Shown piece by piece: positions 1 through 7,523 of a stretch of 64,000 bases of DNA; positions within the stretch are counted from its first letter, which is position 1; every line of letters starts with the position of its first letter. A program made the translations under genes and the position numbers. The DNA comes from JBDREC01 sp043820105 [NCBI: Pseudomonadota bacterium]. GTDB taxonomy: Bacteria; Bdellovibrionota_F; JAHFAK01. Below the pieces are notes generated by a model. It did not search any database. It saw only the letters and a program-made list of their open reading frames with translations, and had not been told where the DNA came from. The stretch is from NCBI GenBank assembly GCA_043820105.1, contig JBDREC010000103.1, positions 1 through 64,000 on the forward strand, given 5' to 3'.

Positions 1-87
1 TTTTATCCCAATTTATTAAGAACAGTTCTTAATTTGGTCCACATTGTATCAAGTATCGTTATATCTTATTATTTAGAAACAGTGCTT

Positions 88-183
88 GCTAAAAGTTTTA
101 ACAGATCTCTTTTATAAAATGCATTAAAAGCAAGGAGATCGGTGCTTAGCATTTTATAAAAAAGATCTGTTAAAACTTTTAGC
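88..183. repeat. Long imperfect inverted repeat (two 35-nt arms)
   Basis: Arms at 88-122 and 149-183 are reverse complements at about 33 of 35 positions, with a 26-nt spacer. The right arm covers the stop codon of the minus-strand gene that ends at 179. A transcript from that gene would therefore fold into a long AT-rich hairpin just after its stop. It may act as a terminator or 3' stabiliser, or it may be a relic of a mobile element. It lacks the GC-rich stem and U-tract of a classical intrinsic terminator. Confidence 0.75.
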
Positions 184-861
184 TTGGGTACGCAATTCGG
201 AGATGATCCAAAAATATATTATTATTCTGAATTAATGTGTGTTTTACTTCTTCTATTAAAGAAAGAATATTTAAAACATTATTACTGTCATCCAATTTCA
301 TTAGTCTTTCATCTGAAATTATCATTCCATAGATTAAATTTTCTTTTGCTTTGAAAAAAGATAAATCAGATCCATCATATTTAAGTTGGTCCATTGTACG
401 TAAAAGAATCTGGTTCAAAACAGCAAGGTATGGGAATATTTTTTTATACTGATTTCTTTTCCTTTTTGCTTTTTCTATTATTTTTAAATATTCGGTGTAT
501 TTTTGAAGCCATTCTGGCGGTATTGCATTAGCTGCACTTTCAAATTCTCCTTTCAGGAATAATACTCTTGATTGAGTAAATATCCTTCCTTCTTCGCTAT
601 TATTTTCAATATAAAGATCTTTAATTCCACCTAATAGGTTAAGGTTTTCTTCTGTTTTACCAATTGAAAGTAAATATAAATATAGCTCTTCTGAAAGAGA
701 TAAAAGTGTGCTTCGATCAATTTCAGACTTGTTGTTCTTGATTTCATCAAGGAGTATCTGGGAAATATTATTATCAATAATGTCTGTTTTTGAATAAGAA
801 AATAAATTGCTATGTAAAATCAGACAGAAAATGAAAAATATCCAGTGTCTCTTAAATTCAT
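179..861 (-). pseudogene. Exported protein of unknown function, frameshifted in its signal peptide
   Basis: One minus-strand frame is open from about 895 down to the stop at 179-181 (about 220 residues), much longer than the 79 codons obtained by starting at the TTG at 418. The upstream part has normal coding character. It begins with a signal-peptide-like hydrophobic stretch (KRHWIFFIFCLILHSNLFSY), followed by a helical, charged domain. No ATG, GTG or TTG lies in frame ahead of the hydrophobic segment. An ATG at 859-861 is out of frame by one base. Adding one T to the short run at 854-856 would give a perfect start, MNFKRHWIFF. The gene is thus either recently inactivated or carries a base-call error. 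I do not recognise the family. Confidence 0.6.
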
Positions 862-983
862 AGGAACTTTCTGAGACATCGTTAAAGTATAAAACTTAAA
901 ATAATTCAAAACAGGAAGAAATCAACAAGAAAAGCATGACAAGATGATCAGAATAATCTAGTCTTATTTATGGTGACATTATA

Positions 984-1155
984 ATGCTTTTTTGATGATT
1001 CATTTTTAGATTCTTTTGATGATCCATATAGTGAAAGTGATAATGACCTTTCAATAGCAATAGTTGGTTTCAACAGAAATCTTTTTGTCTTAACAACAGA
1101 ATGGTCTGATTTGCAGGCATACGGAACTGCTGCTGAATTTGAACAATGTCAATAA
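984..1155 (+). pseudogene. Short acidic ORF with a one-base slip in a T run
   Basis: From 994 to 1155 the plus strand reads as a coding-like, Asp-rich segment (DDSFLDSFDDPYSESDND), then a beta-strand-like stretch ending in FEQCQ and a stop. No start codon lies in that frame. The ATG at 984-986 is one base out of phase, across a run of six T residues (988-993). Removing one T would join the ATG to the reading frame and give about 56 residues. I cannot assign a family. It may be a remnant of a larger gene or a small gene with a homopolymer error. Confidence 0.35.
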
Positions 1156-1221
1156 TTATTAAATCCCACGCAATCTAAGGCATCATTGTCATAATAAAAA
1201 AACAATCTAGCCCGTCGTGTT

Positions 1222-1347
1222 GTGATTATTGATATGATAATTCCAACAGATGTATTAACACAGGATTTTGATAAATTTTTATATGGAATTATAGTTGGAG
1301 TAGATGGAGATATAATTCACACAGATAAATCATGTTGCTCAGCTTAA
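1222..1347 (+). CDS. Small ORF, unknown function (possible fragment)
   Basis: A short plus-strand frame starts at a GTG (1222) or an ATG (1234) and ends at 1345-1347. It reads VVIIDMIIPTDVLTQDFDKF and ends in KSCCSA. There is no clear Shine-Dalgarno sequence ahead of either start. Its stop lies 10 bases before the start of the next small ORF, so the two could be co-transcribed. No family is recognised and it may be a fragment. Confidence 0.3.
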   Translation: MIIDMIIPTDVLTQDFDKFLYGIIVGVDGDIIHTDKSCCSA

Positions 1348-1357
1348 AGGAATTATA

Positions 1358-1510
1358 ATGGAACTATTAACAACAGATCAAGTGGCAAGCGCTTTAGAAA
1401 CAGGAAATTTGGAAGAATTTACACGCCAATTAAATGAAAATTTAACAAGTAAATTAGCTGATACAATTCTTTCTTCAAATGTTACAATAAAAAATATCAG
1501 AGTTGAATAA
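1358..1510 (+). CDS. Small 50-residue protein, unknown function
   Basis: This 50-residue ORF starts at ATG 1358 after AAAGGAATTATA, a good ribosome-binding site. It reads MELLTTDQVASALETGNLEE at the start and ends KNIRVE. The predicted structure is helical with a polar C-terminus. It follows the previous small ORF closely on the same strand. The reverse strand carries an overlapping frame that I regard as a shadow. No family is recognised. The surrounding stretch (900-1769) has no other gene, and 1521-1553 is a degenerate tandem repeat. Confidence 0.45.
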   Translation: MELLTTDQVASALETGNLEEFTRQLNENLTSKLADTILSSNVTIKNIRVE

Positions 1511-1520
1511 GCCTCTATCT

Positions 1521-1553
1521 TACTGGTGACTGGTGCTCTGGCGACTGGCGACC
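1521..1553. repeat. Degenerate tandem repeat, CTGGTGACTGG type
   Basis: The units TACTGGTGACTGG, TGCTCTGGCGACTGG and CGACC form a short degenerate repeat after the small ORF. Very similar units occur at 30010-30062. It belongs to a set of short-period intergenic repeats spread over the window. Confidence 0.6.
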
Positions 1554-1769
1554 AAGTATTCATTGATTATTGATTATTTTCAACGAAATGTGGGAGTACC
1601 TGGATGTGAACGGGAGCTCTTTAAATAAAGTCAAGGTTCGTTCTGTTTAATTATTCAGACCTGGCTATAAGCAAGTCGTTGCAAGTCCGGCTGTTTATTT
1701 TTTTAATCTATGTTCATCTGGGGGATCGGCTTCAAGCTAAATAGAGCAAGAAACTTGGAAATTAATTTT

Positions 1770-2897
1770 TTAAACAAGTATCTCAGAAAATTTATGAAAT
1801 GGGATAACGTGAGTTCTAAGCTCTTTTTTTTCATAATCATCATCACCTAAATGAACCTGATAAAATTGAGGGATCTTAGATCTTTTGGAAAAATAGGCAA
1901 TGTGTTTGGAAATGGATTTAGCTGAGTGTTTTGTTTCAACTGCAAAACATGGCTTAGAATTTTTTAGAACAATAAAATCAATTTCTCTTTTATCTGCATC
2001 TCTAATGAAATTAAGCTCCATTTTATCGCCTTGGGTATCCTCAATAAAGTGGCAATATTTTAATAAATGTGAGGCAACCAGGTTTTCAAATCTGCTTCCT
2101 TGATCTTGAACCATTGACCAATCCCATAAGTATAATTTCTTTTCTTTTTTAGCACATCTTAATTTATTTATTCCAAAAGGTGATATTCTATAGCAATAAT
2201 ATAGATTTTCTAAGATACTGATCCAGGTGTCAACAGTTTCAAAGGCAACATTTAAGTCTTCCCTAAGGCTGTTTAGGGAAAGGATTGATCCAACTTTTTC
2301 ATGCAATATCGAAGATAGTAAAGACAGTTGTGAAATTTCTCTTACTTTTTCTAGATTTACTAAATCATCCTGGATCACTCTAGTATTTCTTTCAAGCTGC
2401 CATCTTTTCCATGATCTTTTATTTGCTTTAAGAAATGGTTCTGGAAATCCACCATACTCTAAAAGCAAAGAAAGATCGTTTTTGTTTGGTTTCTTGTTTA
2501 TTTCCAGAAGTGATAAGGGATGAAGTCTATAATAATGATATCTGCCCAAAAGAGAATCACCGCCTCTTCTATAATAATCTAGTCTAGCAGAGCCAGTTAT
2601 TAGAAATTGTTTTTCAGATTTATATTCATCATAGATGCCTTTAATTAAATTTCTCCAATCTTTATATTTGTGTATTTCATCAAATACTATCAAGTTTTCT
2701 TCTTTGGGAATTTGAGCATTTTTAATTTTTCTTTTGTTGTCTAAAATATCCCAGTTTAAATAAGCAGGATGTTTTTCATTTTTGGCATTTAAAACACTTA
2801 GTGCCATTGTTGTTTTGCCAACTTGCCGCGCACCACCAACAAATACCATTTTTTCTTTTAAATCATTTTTAATATATTTTTTTAAATATCGATCCAT
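1770..2897 (-). CDS. AAA+ ATPase, DUF4143 family
   Basis: This 375-residue protein is a P-loop ATPase of the AAA/DUF4143 type. Walker A is GGARQVGKTT at residues 21-30 and Walker B is VFDEIHK at 71-77. A sensor-like LITGSARLDYYRRGGDSL follows, then the LHPLSLLE segment that marks the family. The C-terminal part (roughly 180-375) matches the DUF4143 domain, with the usual pair VDTWISILENLYYCYRI and FENLVASHLLKYCHF and a nuclease-like EIDFIVLKNSKP ... FAVETKHS segment. These proteins are common accessory ATPases whose substrate is mostly unknown, often linked to toxin-antitoxin or mobile regions. It is a single-gene unit with decayed sequence on both sides. Length and ends are normal for the family. 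Confidence 0.88.
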   Translation of the reverse strand: MDRYLKKYIKNDLKEKMVFVGGARQVGKTTMALSVLNAKNEKHPAYLNWDILDNKRKIKNAQIPKEENLIVFDEIHKYKDWRNLIKGIYDEYKSEKQFLITGSARLDYYRRGGDSLLGRYHYYRLHPLSLLEINKKPNKNDLSLLLEYGGFPEPFLKANKRSWKRWQLERNTRVIQDDLVNLEKVREISQLSLLSSILHEKVGSILSLNSLREDLNVAFETVDTWISILENLYYCYRISPFGINKLRCAKKEKKLYLWDWSMVQDQGSRFENLVASHLLKYCHFIEDTQGDKMELNFIRDADKREIDFIVLKNSKPCFAVETKHSAKSISKHIAYFSKRSKIPQFYQVHLGDDDYEKKELRTHVIPFHKFSEILV

Positions 2898-2990
2898 TTT
2901 AAAATCCTAATAAATTCGAATTAACTCTAATAGAAACACGTATATTTTAGACTAAAATCTAGTATATTGTCAATGGAAATATGAATGTTA

Positions 2991-3107
2991 TTAAATTATA
3001 ATTCCTTTTGCAGGCTTTCTTTGATTATTATTTAAACTCATTGAATAACTATAAGCTCCAGTATTAGCTATCAACACGAAATTTACATGAAAATCAGTGT
3101 TGAATTT
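2991..3107 (-). pseudogene. 3' remnant of a lysA-like PLP decarboxylase gene
   Basis: The minus strand here is open for 38 codons with no start and ends at 2991. The end reads FVLIANTGAYSYSMSLNNN and then RKPAKGIII. This matches the C-terminal signature of alanine-racemase-fold decarboxylases such as diaminopimelate decarboxylase, whose family pattern is GAYgysMsSxYNxRpRpaEv. An in-frame TAA lies just upstream and the rest of the gene is absent. The remaining 2898-3201 sequence shows no other gene. I infer a truncated relic left by a deletion next to the respiratory operon. Confidence 0.55.
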
Positions 3108-3201
3108 TTAAGATTGTCCTAGAAAGATCCTACAGATTAAATGATGCTTACTTATTAAAATATTATGATTAAGATAGGGAATTAGGATTAAAATTTATTG
3201 C

Positions 3202-5001
3202 TTATTCAATAGCCATACAAGGACAAACGCCAAAACATATCCTGCATTTTGTACATTTATCTCTGTCGATTTCGGCTATTTCTTTCTTTTCCCATTTTAT
3301 TGCACCAAATTCGCAAGCTTTTTTGCACAGACCGCATTTAATACATTTATCAGGAATAACTTTGTATTTTAGGAAGTGTGAACAAACATGAGCAGGACAT
3401 TCCTTGTCAATTATGTGAGCTTCATATTCATGTCTAAAATATTTTAAGGTTGTTAAAACAGGATTTGGTGCTGTTTTTCCTAGGCCACATAATGAAGCGT
3501 CAATAATTGTTTTTGAAAGATCTTCTAATGTGTCCAGGTCTTCTATTCTGCCTTTTCCTTCACTAATTCTATGAAGGATTTCTAATAAGACCTTTGAGCC
3601 TACTCTACAAGGGGTACATTTACCGCAGCTTTCTTCTGCTGTAAATTCTAAGAAAAATTTTGCAATATCAACCATGCAGCTTGATTCATCCATAATAACT
3701 ACACCACCAGAGCCCATAATGGCGCCAGTTTTATTAATGGAGTCATAGTCAATAGGAAGGTCAAACATTGAAGCTGGAATACATCCACCGGAAGGACCTC
3801 CCAGTTGAACTGCTTTAATTTTTCTTCTTTTATTAACAGCTCCACCACCAACTTCATAAATGAGTTCTTTTAAAGTGGTTCCCATTGGAACTTCAGCAAG
3901 GCCTGTGTATTTAACTTTACCAGCTAATGCAAAAACCTTTGAACCACTTGATTTTTCTGTGCCAATGGCTGCAAACTTTTCAGGTCCATCATAAATAATT
4001 CTTGGAAGGTTTGCGAGGGTTTCAACATTATTAACAACTGTGGGTCTTGCCCATAATCCCTTAACCGGTGGAAATGGAGGGCGAGGTCTAGGCATTCCAC
4101 GTTGATCTTCAATTGAAGCAATAAGTGCTGTTTCTTCACCACAAACAAAGGCTCCAGCACCTTCACGAATGCTGATATCAAAACTGAAATCTGAACCTAA
4201 AATATTTTTGCCAAGGAATTTTTTTTCTCTAGCGTCTTGTAAGGCTTTGTCCAGAGTTTCAAGGGCCAAAGGATATTCAGCTCTGCAATATATAAAGCCT
4301 TCTGTTGCTCCAATTGCATAACCAGCAATAATCATTCCTTCCAGGACTGAATGTGGATCGCCTTCTAGTAATGATCTATCCATGAATGCACCTGGATCGC
4401 CTTCATCAGCATTACAGATAACATATTTAACATCACCTGGAGCATTTTTACAGAAAGTCCATTTAAGAAATGTAGGGAAGCCTCCGCCGCCTCTACCTCT
4501 AACATTTGAAATTTTAACCCAATCAATTACATTATCAGGTGTGGCTTTTAGCATTTTATCAATAGCTTTATAACCATCTCTATCCATATATTCTTGGATC
4601 GAAAATGGATTAATTACTCCAGCATTTTTCAATGCTATTCTGTGTTGATTTTTAATAACTGAAAATTCATCATCAAAAGGAACATCTTCATATGGTTTAA
4701 TATTTTCATCAGCACTTCGATATTGGAACAAGGCATTCTTTTTAATTATTTCACCATTTTTTATAGTTTTTTCAAAAATATCTGGAACTTTTTCAGGATC
4801 AATTGATCCATATGTTAATTGACATCTTCCATCAACTTTTATTTCAGCAATAACTTCTTGTGCGCAAAATCCAATGCAACCGGTTTTTAATAATTTGATA
4901 TCAATATTTTCTTTTTCAATGTAATCTTTAATTGCATTATAAACATCTTCGGCTCCTGCGGCTCTTCCACAAGTTGCCATTCCTACTGTAATACTAGACA
5001 T
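3202..5001 (-). CDS. nuoF: NuoF-like NADH-binding flavoprotein subunit (HydB/HndC type)
   Basis: This 599-residue subunit is expected to oxidise NADH with FMN and pass electrons to iron-sulfur clusters. Domains in order: a thioredoxin-like [2Fe-2S] domain (about 1-90; Cys in MATCGRAAG and GCIGFC); the NADH/FMN fold with GRGGGGFPTFLKW and ADEGDPGAFMDR; a SLBB region; the N3-type [4Fe-4S] motif ESCGKCTPCRVG; and a C-terminal 2x[4Fe-4S] ferredoxin (CIKCGLCKKACEF and CTKCRICFGVCP). This is the architecture of HndC or HydB subunits of NAD-linked complexes, longer than NuoF of complex I. It is the last gene of the Rnf operon, 19 bp after the NuoE-like gene. No hydrogenase H-cluster subunit is present. 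The symbol refers to the family only. Confidence 0.93.
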   Translation of the reverse strand: MSSITVGMATCGRAAGAEDVYNAIKDYIEKENIDIKLLKTGCIGFCAQEVIAEIKVDGRCQLTYGSIDPEKVPDIFEKTIKNGEIIKKNALFQYRSADENIKPYEDVPFDDEFSVIKNQHRIALKNAGVINPFSIQEYMDRDGYKAIDKMLKATPDNVIDWVKISNVRGRGGGGFPTFLKWTFCKNAPGDVKYVICNADEGDPGAFMDRSLLEGDPHSVLEGMIIAGYAIGATEGFIYCRAEYPLALETLDKALQDAREKKFLGKNILGSDFSFDISIREGAGAFVCGEETALIASIEDQRGMPRPRPPFPPVKGLWARPTVVNNVETLANLPRIIYDGPEKFAAIGTEKSSGSKVFALAGKVKYTGLAEVPMGTTLKELIYEVGGGAVNKRRKIKAVQLGGPSGGCIPASMFDLPIDYDSINKTGAIMGSGGVVIMDESSCMVDIAKFFLEFTAEESCGKCTPCRVGSKVLLEILHRISEGKGRIEDLDTLEDLSKTIIDASLCGLGKTAPNPVLTTLKYFRHEYEAHIIDKECPAHVCSHFLKYKVIPDKCIKCGLCKKACEFGAIKWEKKEIAEIDRDKCTKCRICFGVCPCMAIE

Positions 5002-5020
5002 AATATTTTATCATCCTTTA

Positions 5021-5518
5021 TTATTGTGATGCATTTCTATAATCATCAATGACCTTTTTAACACTGTTTGAATCAAGCTTGCCAAAAACCTTGTTATTGA
5101 CCATAACAGCTGGTGCAAGTGCACAGCAACCAAGGCAGGCAACATCTTGAATAGTAAAAAGACCATCTTCAGTTGTATCTTTTGTTTCATCTAATTTCAA
5201 ATATGACTTTAAACTTTCACCTAAAACTTTTGCTCCAGCAACGTGGCATGCAGTTCCCATGCAAACTTTAACAAGGTTTTTGCCAACTGGTGTGGTTCTA
5301 AATTGTGAGTAAAAAGTTAAAACACCAAAGATATGACTTTCAGAAAGGTTTAGCTTTTCTGAAAGATAACCTACTGCGTATTCTGGAACATAACCAAATT
5401 TAACTTGAACTTGTTGTAAAAAAATCATCAAAGAATTTTTATCTTTGAATTTATCATATAGCTCATCAAGAATTGCAAAGTCTTGAGTGTTTGCAGCTGT
5501 GGTTGATTCTGTTTGCAT
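5021..5518 (-). CDS. nuoE: NuoE-like [2Fe-2S] subunit (thioredoxin-like fold)
   Basis: This 165-residue protein is the small NADH-dehydrogenase subunit that carries the N1a-type [2Fe-2S] cluster. Ligand cysteines are in CMGTACHVAGA and in VACLGCCALAPAVMVN. The N-terminal half has the helical fold LMIFLQQVQVKFGYVPEYAV typical of the family. I start at ATG 5518 (MQTESTTAANT) because AAGGAGAAAAACTAAG precedes it. The frame runs open to 5650, but that extension overlaps the upstream gene and is hydrophobic junk. The ATG follows the stop of the G-like subunit by one base, so the two are probably translationally coupled. It pairs with the NuoF-like subunit downstream. Confidence 0.93.
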   Translation of the reverse strand: MQTESTTAANTQDFAILDELYDKFKDKNSLMIFLQQVQVKFGYVPEYAVGYLSEKLNLSESHIFGVLTFYSQFRTTPVGKNLVKVCMGTACHVAGAKVLGESLKSYLKLDETKDTTEDGLFTIQDVACLGCCALAPAVMVNNKVFGKLDSNSVKKVIDDYRNASQ

Positions 5519-5519
5519 C

Positions 5520-7514
5520 TTAGTTTTTCTCCTTGGCAAGTTTGTGTGCAGCCTTTGCAAGGCCTGTGCAATTTTCAGAAAAAATATTTTTATAATCAGG
5601 GCAATCAATGTAGTCAGGAATTGAAAATTTATTATCAAAAGCAATTTCAAATGCCTCAGTGCTTTTTAAATTTCCAGCTTTAATCATGCTTGAAGAAAGG
5701 TTTTTGAAGTGTGAAAACTTTTCAGTAATTTCTTTATCCCATAATTCTTCTGCTGAATTATAATTAAAGCTTGCATTAAATTTAGCGGCTAAGGTTTTAA
5801 AAACACAAAAGGGTGATTTTGCTTCAAAAGTAGGCTCTATTGATTTAGATGTCTTGTTTACATGGTAATCATTGCTTATGTAAGTTCCATCTGTTTCAAT
5901 CCAAACTGCAGATGGCAGTATTAGGTCCGCGTTTTGATTACTATCATTTAGGAAAATATCTTGAACAACAAGAAATTGGCCATCTTTCTTTTCTTTTAAT
6001 GAAGCGCTCATTGTATAAATGAATTTCATTTTAGAAAAATCTAAAGCTTTTGGTTCAATTCCTAATAAATATAGGCCTAAAGAGTTATTATTTGAGCTTA
6101 AACCAAAACACTTAATATTATTTATTTCCTTAACTTTGGAAATATCATCTCCTGCTTTATAAAATAAATAAGTTGCACCTTTTGCATGTTCTGCTAGTGA
6201 CTCAGCGTCTTTTAAGTTAATGCTTGCATATTTTGAAAGCTCATTCTTGTTCTTATCAACAACAATAAGATTAACCTTATTTTTTATAATTGCTTGCTTA
6301 ATATAAGAGGCAGCAACTGGATTTTCTTTTGTTATATTGTAATTATATATTACTATTGTATCTAGATTTTTTAAATCAGCATAATTTTTATTAAAAGCGC
6401 CAAAAGCTTCAAAATGAGTAATGTTTTGAGTTTTGATTACTTCTGTAAAGAATTTATTCGCGCTAAATAAATCTTCACATGAATACTTAGGAGATAAAAT
6501 GGCTGCTGTCGAATCCTTGCCAGCTTCTTTTAGTTTAGAGCTAATTAAATCAAAAGCCTCATCCCAGGAAGCCACAACAAAGTCGCCATCTTTTTTAATT
6601 AATGGAGTTTTAACTCTTTTATCAGAATTAACAAAACTGAAGCCAAAGCGGCCATTGATACAAAGCCTTCCATTATTTGGATTTAAGTTTTCATTGCCAT
6701 TTACTTTTACAACCTTGCCATCAATAATTTTTAAATCTAGTTGGCAGCCTGTGCCACAATAGTAACAAGTGGCTTTTGCCCATTCCCCGCTCCACATTCT
6801 TGAATCAAATCTTTCTTGTTTTTCAAAGAGGGCGCCAACTGGACAAACTTGTATACATTCTCCACAATAGACACAGTCTGAGGTTGGTAAAGTCTTGTCA
6901 CCTTTTACAACTATTTTTGATATGTTTCCTCGATAGCCATAAGAGATAGCGTTATTAACTTGAATATCATTACAAGCTTGAACACATCTTCCACAAAGAA
7001 TACATCTTGAATGGTCTCTACCAATAAGATCATCATCAAGTTCAATTTGATATTTAGGTTTCATACCATCTAGTCTGCGATAGTTAACTTGATATTTATA
7101 GGCTAAAGCCTGGAGATCGCATGTTCCATATGCAACACAAATATCATTGGCTTTATCATATTCACAAGTCTTTTCCTGAAACTCTGTCCAATCATTTTCT
7201 TTAAGACCTCTGATAGAACAGTTATGATTGCCTGAAATAAGCAGTAATTCAATTACCAGCTTTCTGCATTTTCTAATTTCAGGGGTTTCAGTTTTAATAT
7301 CCATATTTTTTTCAGCGGGTGTAGAACAAGCTGTCAGAAGAGCTCTGCCGCCTTTTGCTTCAACAAGACAAATTCTGCAAGCTCCTGTTGGATGAGCACC
7401 CTTTAGGTGACAAAGAGTTGGAATCCAAACATTATTTCTCCTTGCTACATCCAGAATGGTTTCGCCTGGAGTGAAGGTATAAACATGTCCATTTAATTTA
7501 ATAGTATTTTCCAT
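5520..7514 (-). CDS. NuoG/FdhA-like iron-sulfur subunit with a reduced molybdopterin domain
   Basis: This 664-residue protein has the N-terminal layout of NuoG or NAD-dependent formate dehydrogenase alpha. It carries a [2Fe-2S] ferredoxin (CHLKGAHPTGACRIC), a His/Cys cluster region (HNC, then CVAYGTCDLQ), and two [4Fe-4S] motifs (CILCGRCVQAC and CVYCGECIQVC). The Mo-family N-terminal [4Fe-4S] is CYYCGTGC with LCINGRFG. The molybdopterin-oxidoreductase part is short (about 400 instead of about 650 residues). It lacks the ARLCH/ARLUH segment that supplies the catalytic Cys or Sec in formate dehydrogenases. I infer an electron-wiring scaffold rather than an active formate dehydrogenase. It lies between the RnfB fusion and the NuoE-like gene in one operon (9 bp and 1 bp gaps). 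Confidence 0.85.
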   Translation of the reverse strand: MENTIKLNGHVYTFTPGETILDVARRNNVWIPTLCHLKGAHPTGACRICLVEAKGGRALLTACSTPAEKNMDIKTETPEIRKCRKLVIELLLISGNHNCSIRGLKENDWTEFQEKTCEYDKANDICVAYGTCDLQALAYKYQVNYRRLDGMKPKYQIELDDDLIGRDHSRCILCGRCVQACNDIQVNNAISYGYRGNISKIVVKGDKTLPTSDCVYCGECIQVCPVGALFEKQERFDSRMWSGEWAKATCYYCGTGCQLDLKIIDGKVVKVNGNENLNPNNGRLCINGRFGFSFVNSDKRVKTPLIKKDGDFVVASWDEAFDLISSKLKEAGKDSTAAILSPKYSCEDLFSANKFFTEVIKTQNITHFEAFGAFNKNYADLKNLDTIVIYNYNITKENPVAASYIKQAIIKNKVNLIVVDKNKNELSKYASINLKDAESLAEHAKGATYLFYKAGDDISKVKEINNIKCFGLSSNNNSLGLYLLGIEPKALDFSKMKFIYTMSASLKEKKDGQFLVVQDIFLNDSNQNADLILPSAVWIETDGTYISNDYHVNKTSKSIEPTFEAKSPFCVFKTLAAKFNASFNYNSAEELWDKEITEKFSHFKNLSSSMIKAGNLKSTEAFEIAFDNKFSIPDYIDCPDYKNIFSENCTGLAKAAHKLAKEKN

Positions 7515-7523
7515 ATTATTTTT

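Noticed and set aside
1378-1563. Minus-strand 61-codon ORF
   Set aside because: It is opposite the small plus-strand ORF with a good ribosome-binding site and begins inside a tandem repeat.
5519-5650. N-terminal extension of the NuoE-like protein
   Set aside because: The extension is out of keeping with the family, overlaps the previous gene and lacks a ribosome-binding site; the ATG at 5518 has a strong one.
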